From: Enchytraeus crypticus
Taxonomy: Eukaryota; Annelida; Clitellata; Enchytraeida; Enchytraeidae
Direction of reading: 5' to 3'
Length of the DNA stretch: 64,000 nt
NCBI GenBank assembly: GCA_905160935.1
Contig: CAJHZI010000462.1
Span: 16,001-80,000 of the forward strand
Positions within the stretch are counted from its first letter, which is position 1. Each line of letters starts with the position of its first letter. Shown piece by piece: positions 43,810 through 54,829 of this stretch. Both the position numbers and the translations under genes were made by a program. The notes beneath the pieces were generated by a model. The model was not told where the DNA came from and did no database searches. It was given only the letters and a program-made list of their open reading frames with translations.

Positions 43810-45000
43810 CATGAAGATGAGAAGAAAAACTAAAAGAAGAAAATCTAGAAAGACTGCGCGAAGTAGAGAAACGAGAAGCAGAACTAAAAGAGAAAGAAGC
43901 TATGTTTAAAAGAAGAGAAAAAGAGAAAAGAAATTGAAAGAATGATATACTAGTAAAGATTGGAGTTTCAAAAACATATCATAAAATTAGAAGAACAAAG
44001 AATACAGGAGCTTGAAAATGAAAGAGCATGTAAAGATAAGGAATATGGTGAGAGAAAACAAAAAAAGAATTAGAATGAATTCACTGAGAAGAATTAGAAA
44101 ATCTAAGAAGTTACATATTTAAAGTTGCCTCAGAAGGCCTATACAGCATTAAAAAACAGCTGTATTGCCATCTGATATCTGTCTGATTGAAATACCATGC
44201 CAGGATTCTTTGTACAAACAGAACACATTCTTTAATTTTTTTCGAGTGGACAAAGATTTACGAGTAGCCCTACTGACTCCATACATAGATATCAAAGCTC
44301 AACAGCCAATATTGCGCTTTAGTGGTAGAACAGACAGACGACGATATTAATTTTGAGGGAATGCCAACTAACATCCACATCATATCGACAGAATTTTTGG
44401 AGTATATCGAGGAACGACAACGAAAGATGTACACAATTCAATAGTAGACTCAAGACTCACAACTGTGTGGAAGTTTTATACAGAATCTAGAGGAGTAACA
44501 ACTTTTGAGGAACTCAATGATCTCATTGTAGTGGAGAGATTGACATATTCTCTGAAATCTTACTCAAGAAACCATATTCATAATAATAAACAAGACAATC
44601 ACTAAAAACCAAGTAAATTTCAGAATTTGTCGACATCTTTGAGCCGTCTAGAACTCAAAATAACGGATATAACCAACAGTATTCATTACGTATGAATTGT
44701 AAAGGATATAATGCATACAACACAGAGAACCAAGAACATAGTCCAAGAATAGGAAATGAGTATAAACGGAGATCAAGAGCAGCGGAAATCGTTAACTTTA
44801 GAGATAAAAGTTAGAAATCTCAGATAAATTCATTTGATCAAATAAGACAACTTACAAACGGAATGAAATGCTACAAATAACAACGTCACAACACGAACGA
44901 ATGCAGAAGAAGAGCAAAAGGAGCAAATCCAGACGCCTGTTACCACTGTGGTAGACTGGTTACAGAATTTTAAATTGTCCCAGCTACTCTAAAACAGAAA
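43810..45000 (+). pseudogene. Gypsy gag with zinc knuckles (broken)
   Basis: Lys/Glu-rich coiled-coil-like segment at 43810-44100, then FEGMPTNIHIISTEFLEYIE near 44360-44430, VTTFEELNDLIVVERLTYSL near 44500-44560, and CCHC-type knuckle remnants at 44863-44970 (CYK then HNTNEC, and CYHCG). This order (capsid-like, then nucleocapsid) is that of a gag polyprotein. Stops and frame changes throughout. Confidence 0.65.
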
Positions 45001-45119
45001 CAAAGTTAAAATCAGGTTATAGGAAAAACGTCCAAGAGAATAAGGAGAATACATTAGAAAGGTAAGAGATATATCCACATGAAGATGTTTCCCAAAACCA
45101 GTTTGATCAATTTACAAAT

Positions 45120-46140
45120 AACAATTTTGCGAGTTTTGACGTGAAAATTGTAGAATATCTCAGAGATTGTGGAGCAGAAATATCAGTACTTCATTCAAAT
45201 ATGGTTCACAAAGGAGTAAACAGCGTTCCAATCTAACCTATCGAAAGAGTAGTTAAAGCTTTTGACAACATAAACATAGATTTAATTGGAGCAGTTCCAA
45301 AACAGTCTTCGAAAGGGCTTGTGTTGACAGCAATATGTAATTTCACAAGATACCAAATGGAAGTGCCAATAAAGTCTTTAACCGCTAGAGAACTCTGCGA
45401 TGCGTTACTGAGTATGTTCACAACATAACTCCTTATGTTACCACGAGTCATAATATCTGACAATGGTATCAAAAGGATATCGTCTTTGACCAGAGAGTTT
45501 TTCAAAAACCATGGATACAACATAGAAAGTCGTCACCATTGCACCCTGAAGGTAACGCAATGGCAGAATGATTTAACCAAGGCATCAAAATCATTTTGCA
45601 TCACATTATAAATAATGAAAAATATATAAAAGACTGGGAAAAACTGATTCCAAAGTTATTGTGGTTGTACAGAGATACACCAAAATCGACCTATAAAGTA
45701 TCACCACTACAATTAGTTTTTGGCCATGAGATGAATGGTCCACTCTCCATATTTGTGAATCACTGGACTGGAAACAAGATGACAGAAAAGGAATTGCCAG
45801 AAGACCGTATCAAGTCATATTTTCTCCTTAATAGTTATAAAGTAGATTCAGCTCAAGAATTAGCTAAAGAAAATGCTGAAAAAAGAAGAAAAGAAATGCA
45901 GAAACATCAAAACTGAGAGCTTATACAAAACATTATGAAAAAGGAGAACGAGTACTAATACTAAAGCTAGCCAATACTCAGAAATTGCTATCTGAATAGA
46001 TAGGACCTAAAACTATTCATAAAGTGTTAGGAAATAACTCATATCTTGTGAAACTGGAAACAGGCTCAATTAGACTGTTACATGCAAATTATTTAAGGAA
46101 ATTTGTAGATTCAGTGACCATTAATGATCATCCGGTGAAA
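45120..46140 (+). pseudogene. Gypsy protease fragment fused to integrase (transcriptase missing)
   Basis: RDCGAEISVLHS at 45160-45200 is an aspartic protease active site with Cys in place of the usual Ser/Thr. About 50 bp later the integrase core starts: NIDLIGAVP (first Asp), ICNFTRYQMEVPIKSLTARE, PRVIISDNGIK (second Asp), HPEGNAMAE followed by a stop (catalytic Glu), then the intact 106-codon frame 45596-45916 with WLYRDTPKSTYKVSPLQLVF. 45917-46140 is the C-terminal domain. Reverse transcriptase and RNase H, which should lie between, are absent: an internal deletion. Confidence 0.75.
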
Positions 46141-47540
46141 TAAAATCTTTAATGGAACATGTAGACTTTGGAAAGATTGACATGTATCCCGAAACAAAAG
46201 AAGAAAAAGACAAAAAGAGAAAAGACATTCGAGAATTTCAAATTCCTCGTAAAATTGTTACGATTCATTGCCAAATTTGGACGATATAGCTAATTGGAAA
46301 TAGTAAACAGACGCTAGAAGGTAGAGACCGGATCCAGCTTAATGACACAAATGCTGCTTTTGCATTGTCGTTCCTAGCTGATTGATCTTAAAAGCACAAA
46401 ATAATATGTTTCCTTCTCATTAGAAGATAGTAAATGGTAAACTGCTTTGCAACCGTATGTAATCATCAGCTTCTACACTGTTAATGCCAATACTAATGCA
46501 AGGAACATTTTATAATTTCTTTGTATTTATCATTGTGTTCAATGAATTATTTATCAACAAACGACTGTCAGCTGTAGGGTCGTCACATGAACGATAACTT
46601 CATGACTTTTATGCAGAATTCAATTAAATTATTTGAAATTTTAGTAACTGTCAAAGTTTGATTCGATATACATGTATATACATTTAGTATGTATTTGTAT
46701 TTGTAGTTGTATTTCTAGTAAAGTACTTAATAATACTGCTGGATAAGTGAAGTTAAGATTTAAAGTATTGATTTTTATTAAAGTGAGATCCTAGACGGTA
46801 GCTATGATAGGGCAAGTGACCAATGAGGGCATGCCTAAACAGGAAGTGGAGAGAGATCCAAGATGGAAGAGTAACAACACGTACGGACGTAAAACGTGCC
46901 AAGTTGAAAAGAGATGTAGGAGATTTTAAGAATCTCAAGAGTAGACGAATTGAGAGCAATTCGAAGGGTTCGGTTATTCGAACTAATTTGTAGTCCATCG
47001 AACAGTCGATGAGAAGGGAGTGATTTTGAAGAAGATCGAACTGGGAAGAGAGTTCCATTGAAGTATTCCAACCTAGGGATTATGTTAGAAGAGATCGTAG
47101 TAGGCAACTAGTCGAGAGAAAAGTAAAGTCTAGGAATTTATGCTAGAGAGCGTATTAGTAATTTGTACGTCAAAAGTAATCGTATGTAATATAAAGTACT
47201 TATTTTAGTGATATTCAAAGTGAACTGTAATTAGATAGAATAGTAGAATTTTAAGTGATATGTAATTCACCTACATGCGCTATTTGAAATCGTTTCAATT
47301 TTCGTTCTATTGAATATTCGTATATTATTTTATTTCTTTTCGTATTAAATTAATATTTAATTTAATACAGTCGTTGAAGTTATCAATCGTTAATAAGATA
47401 TCTAGATTCAGTCAAAACGAGGACAGGTAAAAATTCCAAAATAATTACTAGAGGCAGTTTAATAGGAATTTGAATCCTGGACCATTTGATGTCAGCTCCT
47501 CATTTTACCTCAGATTAAAAATTGTAGAATCAGGTTCCTG
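46141..47540 (+). other. Gypsy 3' part and possible LTR
   Basis: No supported gene. 46566-47541 begins TGTCAGCTGTAG and ends TTCCTGACA, i.e. TG...CA, and is purine-rich without coding sense; it could be an LTR of the element to its left, but no second copy or exact target duplication supports it. Confidence 0.3.
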
Positions 47541-48390
47541 ACAGTAACTAATGAAGGAAAAAGAAGAAATTGAACAATTTTTTCGAGAACATTCAGAAGC
47601 ATCCAGCTCCAAATCCGATTATTGCAAAATTATGGAACGTGAAGTAAATCTGGAAGAAGGAGTTAAACCTTCCAAACAGCGTCAATACAAAATACCAGAG
47701 AAGTTACAAGAAGAAGCACATAATAAAGTTGATCAGTTGATTAATGAGGATCATTAATTAATGTTGAATTAATGTTAGATTTTTCAAAATAAGTACATAA
47801 AAATACGCACATCCAAAAGTGACTGTCAGAAATCAGACGGAAATATTGGTTTATGCACTGACATGGGAATGGTAAACCAAGGAACTAGAAATAATGCTTA
47901 TCTAACAATTATCTCAGAAGAAATTTTATAATCAGTGAATCAAATTTTATCACAATGTTGGATTGCACACCTGGCTATTGGCAGATCCCAATCAAGAAAA
48001 TCGATAGCCTATTCATAAGACAGCGTTTAAAACAAGTAGTGGATTGTTAGAATAGGTTTCCATGCCAAACGGGCTGAAAACAGCGAGCGCCACATTTAAA
48101 AAGTCAATGGACTAAGTGCTCACACTAGGTATACAGAAATTGTATCATACATTGATGATTAGTTACACTAAGAGCTGGAAAGACCACTTGAAAGCATGTC
48201 GATACTGTGCTAACACTCATTGAAGATTCAGACATGACGCTTAAGTTTGTAAAATGCAACTTTGCAAAATCAAAGGTGAAATTCATAAGACATCTAGTTG
48301 GCGCAGGAGAGAAGTCAGTTCTAAAGTCAAAAGTGAAGGAAATAGTAACATCCAGAACCTTGGAAGACCGAGTGTTGGTAAAAGCTTAGG
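47541..48390 (+). pseudogene. Gypsy reverse transcriptase (broken)
   Basis: Frame 47551-47757 reads EEGVKPSKQRQYKIPEKLQE, the start of a Ty3/Gypsy transcriptase. Further pieces in shifting frames: TMLDCTPGYWQIPIKKID (catalytic Asp replaced context), HKTAFKTSSGLLEW-like, SMPNGLKTASATF, SYIDD (catalytic YIDD) near 48145-48160, and VKCNFAKSKVKFIRHLVGAG in frame 48207-48389. At least five lesions. It lies 3' of the integrase, the wrong order for one element, so a second element or a rearrangement is required. Confidence 0.75.
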
Positions 48391-48879
48391 AAAGAAAAAA
48401 ATCCCAGGGTGATGGAAGGTAATTCTTAAATCCGCGCTGGCTGCAACTGATGCGCCATCCAAAGGCAGCGATTATAAATAACTATGGAAAGGAAGGAGGA
48501 AATGGGTCTTAAACAAGCATCTGGGTTTCCTGACCCTGTGTGCCGTTATGTTTATATATGATAAATGTTAAATTATTAAATAGATGAGGACTATTAACTG
48601 TTTACATGCATTGTGACAGAGACATTGATTTAAGTTATTATGTTAATAGTGGACTGATTAACATACATTTAACATGACATATGTGATTAACATTGTAGAC
48701 TTACATGTAGAAACGTTTTCATTTCATATAACAATGAACTGAAAGAGACATTTAAACAATTTATTTAGTTGAAATTTAATACATCTGCATATGTGTGCTA
48801 TTTATTATCGATATTGAATGGTAAAATTTTGTTCCATTTGTTAACACTTTCTTTCGCCATAAATGATCTAGGTGGGAGG
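48391..48879. other. Non-coding DNA between Gypsy pieces
   Basis: AT-rich apart from 48410-48530; no gene recognised. Confidence 0.4.
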
Positions 48880-49590
48880 TGTCAGGTTCACTTACTGTAT
48901 CAAATAGTTTATATATGTTATTAATTGAGTATTTAAAGCACTAATTATCTAGCCTGATAGATTTAATTTTGTACATTATTTATTAGCCTGATAATATTTA
49001 AAGTTAGTTATTAATAGAATCAGCTGCTCTGTCGGGGGCGTGGCTTACATAGATTCGGAGCTCCTGATTGGTGGGCCTGCCTGGACAGAGGAGCATTCGA
49101 GACGTTTAGAGGAGTAGACTGGTGACACGTGAAAAAGGATTAGAGAAGATAAAACGTGTTTGGAAAGATATTACGAAAGATAGAAATCTTATACGTCTAG
49201 ACGACAGTGGCTCTCTGTGAGCGTATTAGACAGTTGAGTAGACCCTAAGTTTGGTCAAATTAAGACTTGTGAGAGAACAGAGATAACGTTGCAGAAGGTA
49301 CCAACGCAGATGTTAAGTATTCTAGAATACAAATGTACCTATGGTCGAATTTTTAGAGTAATTATGTAGTCATTATTCTAATTTTAAACGTCGAATTTCA
49401 ACTATTTGAATTTGTGTGTATTTGGGAAAAAAGTAAAAGTTAAGTTTGCGATCGGAATATTAAATTTATGATAATATCACGAGTTATGGTATTTTGCGCG
49501 TTAAGACTATCGGATATTTTAGTTTCATTGTACGCTGTCTTAGTTAATTCGTGTATTAGTTAATTCGTGTTTTATTTAAATAATTAACTT
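48880..49590 (+). mobile_element. Gypsy-type LTR copy
   Basis: Starts TGTCAGGTTCAC, matching TGTTAGGATCAC at 57079, and stays alignable through GATTGGTGGGCC, ACACGTGAAAAAGG, GTGTTTGGAAAGATATTA, ATTTTGCGCGTTA and TTAATTCGTGTTTTATTTAA. GATTGGTGGGCC and the GGGGGCGTGGC segment could be U3 promoter elements. The 3' edge is uncertain: similarity fades where the GC-rich open frame begins. Confidence 0.65.
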
Positions 49591-49592
49591 TT

Positions 49593-50338
49593 TTGGGTGG
49601 TGATGAGGATAAATCAGCAGAATATGATGCGGCTGGGGTGGCTGCTATCTCGGAGGCGGAGAAAAACTACCCAGAGAAGATCAACAAGGACAGTGCCTTG
49701 CTCTACAAGAACAAGCAAAAGCAGGGAGGCCATCAGGTGCAGGTTCCGGTTGTGGTTGGATTGAAGCTGTTGACACCGGAAGTGAAGGATCAGGAGCAGG
49801 GCCTCAGCTCTCGAGCCTGGCCACTGCGAGTGTTGATTCCGCAGTGAGATTCATGGGTCACCCGCCGCAGAACCTGATCGGCTCACCGGCTGGGTTAACC
49901 CCTCAGGTTCTTCTGCGTCCTTACACCGCCACCTCTCAGCCGCCGCAGAATGGCTACGCTCAACAAACTGCTGACCTGCTCTCACCGTTCGATTTCAACC
50001 ATCCGTCCAGTCTTGAGATCAATGCTCAGAAACAACCTCTCGGTAGAGCTCCGTCTGCTCCCGCGAGATCTGATCAGCAGCTGTTTGGTCTGCCACTGCT
50101 ACATCAACAGCAGCCTCGTGTTGCTGGAATGGGGCAGGAGCGCAGCAGTCAGCTGATTGATGGGGAGCAATTTTCTATGATATCGGAGTTGATGAAGGGC
50201 GAGATGAGAGTGGAATCTGAAGGCTGGTCTACCTCCCCGGGTGGTGAAGAATCGCACTTAAATCTACCATCACCAACAACATATTCGACTGCGGATCGGT
50301 GTGTGCAGGGTTCGAATCCTGGGCTCGCCCGTCACTGA
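49593..50338 (+). CDS. Pro/Gln-rich frames of unknown function after the LTR
   Basis: Two adjoining open frames, 49593-49847 (84 codons, DEDKSAEYDAAGVAAISEAE start) and 49844-50338 (164 codons, Pro/Gln/Ser-rich, GHPPQNLIGSPAGL). GC content is much higher than around. The ATG of the second overlaps the stop of the first. Direct position after an LTR suggests a gag-like protein, but no domain is visible; the last 50 bp of the second frame are SINE-derived, which argues against an intact gene. Confidence 0.3.
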
Positions 50339-50400
50339 CATCGCTTTCGAGTGTGGAAGCTGATGTTGACATTGGCTTTGCCGGCATTTAATTAAGGTGT
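50290..50400 (+). mobile_element. tRNA-derived SINE, copy 2
   Basis: Contains GCGGATCGGT, a perfect B box GGTTCGAATCC (50309-50319) and CCGTCACTGACAT then TTCGAG, collinear with copy 1 at 27727-27835. A tRNA cloverleaf cannot be completed: the T stem has an A-G mismatch and no proper D arm lies at tRNA distance. Confidence 0.55.
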
Positions 50401-50947
50401 TATTATTTTCCATTAGGTTAAGTTAAGATATTATATTCAACTTTTAATTAATTATTGACCTAAAAATTTTAACGTTTGAATTTTGAATTCTCAATGTTGT
50501 TCTCGTAGTTTCGGACCCCAAAATTTTATGAAAGCTTTAGGATGATTTTGAAAGAAAGCAAAAAATATATAAAATTTAACAAATATCATTTAAAGGTTTT
50601 AAAGTTGCATGTAAAGGTTTAGTTCCCATTTTGATTCGGAGCAATATTTACTTTTTTCTCATTCTATCGCTTTAAAATCAAAACCACAAATATTATCCAT
50701 GTCACTGTTTTCTGCACCGTTTTAGTTCCAATACTTCTCAAATAGTTCATCAACGAGATTGTGGGAGGAAATCTGCTGCAGCGATAAGTTTTCCTTCCAG
50801 TGTTCTGAAAAAATAGTCTGAAGCCGAGTCAGCCGAAAGTAATCAGCAAATGACTAACAAGTTTTCAGAAAACTGTGGAGTTGTTTAGCGAAGCTACTGC
50901 AGCTAAACGCAATCTCGTTGCCTCTTTGCTCGAAAACTGCGGGGATC
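50401..50947. other. Non-coding DNA
   Basis: AT-rich, no coding sense or repeat recognised. Confidence 0.5.
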
Positions 50948-51112
50948 TAGACTAGAGAGGGAATCGAACCGAACCCGAACAGAACCGAACCGTAAAATGC
51001 AGAATTTTGAACGAACCGAACCGAACTCAAACCCAGACTCTGGCCATACCCGAACCGAACCTGAGCCCTGACTGCGTCTACACCGAACCGATCATTTGAA
51101 GTTCCTTTTTCC
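50948..51112 (+). repeat. CCGAAC-rich degenerate repeat, left block
   Basis: Many CCGAACC and CGAACCGAA units. It begins ACTAGAGAGGGAAT, the near-inverse of ATTCCCATCTCTAGT that closes the right block at 55016; the two could be ends of a hAT-like element. Confidence 0.75.
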
Positions 51113-51289
51113 ATCGCCAGCCTCAGGAGAAAACAACACTTTTCTTTTCAGCCATTTATCAAAGTCTGCATTAAGATATTATGGAGAATGTTTTACAATA
51201 TATAAAGATAATAAGAACAATATAAATATATACTAGTTTTTGTATTTGAATGTCTTACTGTATCTAACAGCATATATTCAGGTAAAGCT

Positions 51290-51790
51290 GGTTCCGAAAC
51301 ATTTTTCAAAATTAATAATAAATAGAGATACAAAGGAATGGTAGCGGGAAGCGAGACTGGTCAACAGGAGATTTATGGATAGTCTGACTGATACGTCATT
51401 GAAATATTGAATGAAGATTAAAATCAAGGAGACAAAAGTGATAAGAGCATCCGAGAATAGCGGTGAAGTCAATATTATAGGAAATGTTACAAATTGTAAC
51501 GAGTTTGGAGGTTCAAATATTTAGGTCATACTATAAGAGATGATGGGAAATATGAGCCTGAAGTATATAGTAGGATTGCACAAGCAAAAGAAGATTTCGA
51601 TAACAGAAAAGAACTCTTAACGAAAAGCCTTAAGAAAGACACTAAGATAAAGATAGCGAAAACCATCGTATGGACTACGCTATTATATGGATGTGAAACA
51701 TGGACATTATGCAAAGAAAATATCAGGAAAATAGAGGCATTGGATATGTTGATATAGAGAAGAATGGAAAGGATTGGCTGGATTCAAATA
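51290..51790 (+). pseudogene. LINE transcriptase C-terminal fragment
   Basis: Plus strand: a degenerate start with KYLGHTIRDDGKYEPE, then SRIAQAKEDFDNRKELLTKS, DTKIKIAKTIVWTTLLYGCE followed by TWTLCKENIRKIEALDM and RRMERIGWIQI. This text is the C-terminal region of RTE-like elements related to the one at 30620. Stops and frameshifts; both ends truncated. Confidence 0.65.
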
Positions 51791-51888
51791 AACTCCTAGT
51801 ATCAAATTTGAAACACTAAGGTAAATTATGTAATTTACTGGCACAGTTGATAGCAAACGGTATTAATTTTTAACAAACGTTTAAAGAA

Positions 51889-52112
51889 ATGTACAGGAAT
51901 AAATACCACTTCTCTCCTTTTTCATATTTTGTTCATTTTTCTATGGAAGTACTACTGTTTACCAAATCGTCCTTATTAGACAAAGTTAATAAATTGCACT
52001 TTGTCTCTAAAACATTGGATCAAATTTTAGCCAAGACATTTCCAATTAACTAGAAACGTTTCTTATATATTGGCCTCGATGTACAGGAATAAATACCACT
52101 TCTCTCCTTTTT
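51889..52112 (+). repeat. Exact 34-bp direct repeat flanking 156 bp
   Basis: ATGTACAGGAATAAATACCA and the following 14 bases occur identically at 51889-51922 and 52079-52112. The spacer has no coding sense. Too long for an ordinary target duplication; a recent local duplication is likely. Confidence 0.85.
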
Positions 52113-52209
52113 TTCAATGTCAAATTTTTACTCAGGTGAAAAATGTGGCAGTTATTAGTCAGATGACGTCCCTGACATCATCCTTGTATGAGGAAACGGA
52201 CGCTAAACC

Positions 52210-52260
<51 letters not shown>
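52210..52260. repeat. (ATT)n microsatellite at the 3' edge of copy B3
   Basis: Seventeen ATT units directly abutting the 3' end of the minus-strand RLE-LINE copy. Confidence 0.95.
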
Positions 52261-54666
52261 AACAAAAGACCGTCTATGTATAAATATTATTTTTATTTTT
52301 ATTAAACGTTGCTGATCGCAGCAGCGAGTGACATTGCCCTGAATCCACAACTTTTGGCTCCAGCAGCGCCCGTCTCCACTTCATCTGTTATCGATCCACC
52401 ACGACGGTGACTCCCCTGAACAGGCGTTGATAAGTCAGTTGTGAGAACTCCGCTGGGAGAACCGCTTTTAGAAGTCATCGACCCTGAAATCTGGATAGCT
52501 GTTCCTAGAGAAATTTGGGGAGTGAGTATCCGCTTGATTAGAGCTCTTATTTGTAAAACCCGATGAGCTCTGCCTCTCCGCCTCAGCCTGCCCTGAGGCC
52601 AACATCTGGTTCAGCCTTTGACCCTGGTGTTATGGCCCTGGTGAGAGGGACCCCTGGGAGACAGAGGCCATTCTAGCCTCGAGTTTCTTATTTTTTTCGC
52701 TGATGGTCAACGCAGAAAACTCTTGTGGACCAATCTCAGGCTCTATGGACGCACTCGAGGAGGAGGAGGGGGGTATTGAGAGGCAGGGACGTAGGACGCA
52801 TCTCTTCTCTTTAAGACGGGCTGTGTTCAACCCATTGACGATCACCCTAGTGCTCACGTGCTGCCTCAGTGCCCGCTTGTCACCAATCGGCACCTGAGGC
52901 TGAGGCTGCATGGACTGAACCCCCCATTTGATTTGAGTTCTTGGGGGTATAGGTCGGGCACCTGTTTGGATTTGGCTTTTATTTTGGGTTAGAACAGATG
53001 AAGCCACAGATGGGATGGGACTTAGATTCTGCATAGGTGCTGAAATGGCAGGTCAAAGATTAATTTTGGGTAGACTGATGGAGGTGCTTTCCATGTTTCT
53101 GGTTACGTCAGGACTAACAGCGTCCACATACTGTTCCTGAACCACATCGCGACCGTCACCTAACACGTCAGTGATCTCATTGTCGAGGTTCAACTGTTCA
53201 CCAGTAATTTGTTCATTCAACTCTTCCAATTCAGTGTCCTGCAACTCACCGGGCTCGCTTTCCGCAACGCTAAAAATCCTTTCCAAGGTTCCATTAGCGG
53301 ATTCTGCATGTTCAAACATAGGCCCCAGCGTCCTTCTCCCTGCCTCCCCTGTCGTATTCCGTGATAAACTCTGCAGGGAATGTCGAGGGGAAGCGTGACT
53401 GGGATTGGACGGGGCATGCCGCTGATTGCAGGGAGATCTGGACAGATGGCTGGGTGAGGAGGGGTAGCCAGCCTGAGTACCCGAGGAGCCATCGCATTCG
53501 TCAGACCTCTGTTCCATTGTCCTCTCGTGAGGCCAGTAGTTCTTAGCCTTCACTGTTTTAACGCGCCTCGGGTCGTTGTGATATGTAGCGACCCACGTTC
53601 GGTTCGTGAAAATTTCATTCATTCTCTTTACCACACTCTCTGACTCTTCAAGCCCATCGACAGGCTGACTGCCTAAATTTCTCCGAGGATCGATCAATGT
53701 CAGCCTCGATACCTGCCTCTTCCTACTCGAAGGGAATTTATTCCTACCATCCCTGGAGGCACCCATTAGGTTCTCGGCCTTCGAGAATCTAGGGGATACG
53801 GCGTTGGTGCACCGTGGAGGACAGGGCTGAGAGGCGGCGGAGAAACGCTCCCTGAGGCTGTAGCCCAGGACTCCCTGTTCGAGGCGGCGCAGTGAGATGG
53901 GCTTATAACCTCGGCGCACTGACTGAATAGCCTCTGAGTCACTCTCCAACAGACCTAAGGAGCTCTCTTTGTAGATAGCAGTCACAGTTGGGGTGGAAGT
54001 GAAGTCAGAGGTCTTGTAAGGGTTGTGAGCGTCATATTTGAATAGCGCAGATTGAGGAGGAGAAGCGTCTGTAGATGGACTAGTAGATAAAACTCTCTTA
54101 ATCACATCACTTTCTTCTGTTGCATCAGCCTTGGCAAGACCTATGGCAGGTGCCGTAAGTTCGGGTTGAAGTTCATGAAGATCTTCAAAAACTAGTTGAT
54201 GTGCATGAAGAACTTCATTATCAGTCTGACCGTGATGATGATATTCCGAACGGAGCTGTGCATGTGAGTAGACTGTTGAAGAATGGCGGGGTGAAATTAA
54301 ATCCTGAGTGTGAGCCAAGCTGTTGGAGAGAGAAGTAGAACGAATTAGATAATCAGATGCAAGAGTGTTTTCAGTTGTAGCATAGCTATCTGTCCGATTT
54401 GCACTAAAGGTCCCCCTTACACATATGGAATTATACCCCTGTAGGCAGATTGAGAGTCTCTGTCTCAAGAAGCTGGTTTCGCGCTTATCTCCTGTAGCGG
54501 CGGATAAATGATGACCCATTGAAGAAATAAATTCGCTTCCTTCCTCATTCATAGGACCTAAAGTCTCGAGAGCAAGCGGTATGAAACAATAGCTACGAGA
54601 CAATTCATGATATTTGCTTATTTTTCTGTCGGCGGCTAGTTCAACAGCTCCACCAGCTGACACCGA
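52261..54666 (-). mobile_element. RLE-LINE copy B3 with long intact frame
   Basis: 5'-truncated inside the endonuclease at SVSAGGA, where it is joined to ATT repeats (54667-54709); the 3' end also abuts ATT repeats. The coding frame is open from 54666 to a stop at 53053, and the downstream part continues in 53034-52630 (MQNLSPIPSVASSVL). The 3' UTR shares the GCTGCTG-GATCAGCA hairpin region with B2. Contains an exact counterpart of B1 starting at QDTELEELNEQ. Confidence 0.8.
53053..54666 (-). CDS. RLE-LINE B3: endonuclease end fused to a long extension
   Basis: About 535 uninterrupted codons. The first 80 residues are the distal endonuclease module (AADRKISKYHELSRSYCFIP, LETLGPMNEEGSEFIS, GDKRETSFLRQRLSICLQ). 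Without a stop, a Ser/Pro/Asn-rich extension follows (AHTQDLISPRHSSTVYSHAQ, SLGLLESDSEAIQSV, KRMNEIFTNRTWVATYHNDP, NPSHASPRHSLQSLSR, an acidic DTELEELNEQITGEQLNLD end). No known domain in the extension. The intact frame in a copy this old, and the same text in B1 and B2, suggest that it was under selection as protein. In A copies the frame stops right after the endonuclease. Confidence 0.7.
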   Translation of the reverse strand, partial: SVSAGGAVELAADRKISKYHELSRSYCFIPLALETLGPMNEEGSEFISSMGHHLSAATGDKRETSFLRQRLSICLQGYNSICVRGTFSANRTDSYATTENTLASDYLIRSTSLSNSLAHTQDLISPRHSSTVYSHAQLRSEYHHHGQTDNEVLHAHQLVFEDLHELQPELTAPAIGLAKADATEESDVIKRVLSTSPSTDASPPQSALFKYDAHNPYKTSDFTSTPTVTAIYKESSLGLLESDSEAIQSVRRGYKPISLRRLEQGVLGYSLRERFSAASQPCPPRCTNAVSPRFSKAENLMGASRDGRNKFPSSRKRQVSRLTLIDPRRNLGSQPVDGLEESESVVKRMNEIFTNRTWVATYHNDPRRVKTVKAKNYWPHERTMEQRSDECDGSSGTQAGYPSSPSHLSRSPCNQRHAPSNPSHASPRHSLQSLSRNTTGEAGRRTLGPMFEHAESANGTLERIFSVAESEPGELQDTELEELNEQITGEQLNLDNEITDVLGDGRDVVQEQYVDAVSPDVTRNMESTSISLPKINL

Positions 54667-54699
<33 letters not shown>

Positions 54700-54709
54700 G
54701 TTATTATTA
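54667..54709. repeat. (ATT)n microsatellite at the 5' edge of copy B3
   Basis: ATT units with one GTT; joins the truncated 5' end. Confidence 0.95.
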
Positions 54710-54829
54710 TGAATTAACGTATTTTTAAGCACATTTACCATAAACCATTTGAAACATGTTTATCATAACCAAGATTATTATAAGTAATATTAAATAGTTG
54801 CAGCACTATCCAAACCAAACCATTTCAAA

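Noticed and set aside
46753-47107. Two overlapping minus-strand frames of 90-101 residues
   Set aside because: Antisense to a purine-rich stretch, no domain, probably LTR sequence.
50198-50330. tRNA gene with GGCGAG/CTCGCC acceptor ends and a perfect B box
   Set aside because: 133 bp is too long, no D arm, T stem mismatch; the 3' part is shared with another locus, so it is a SINE.
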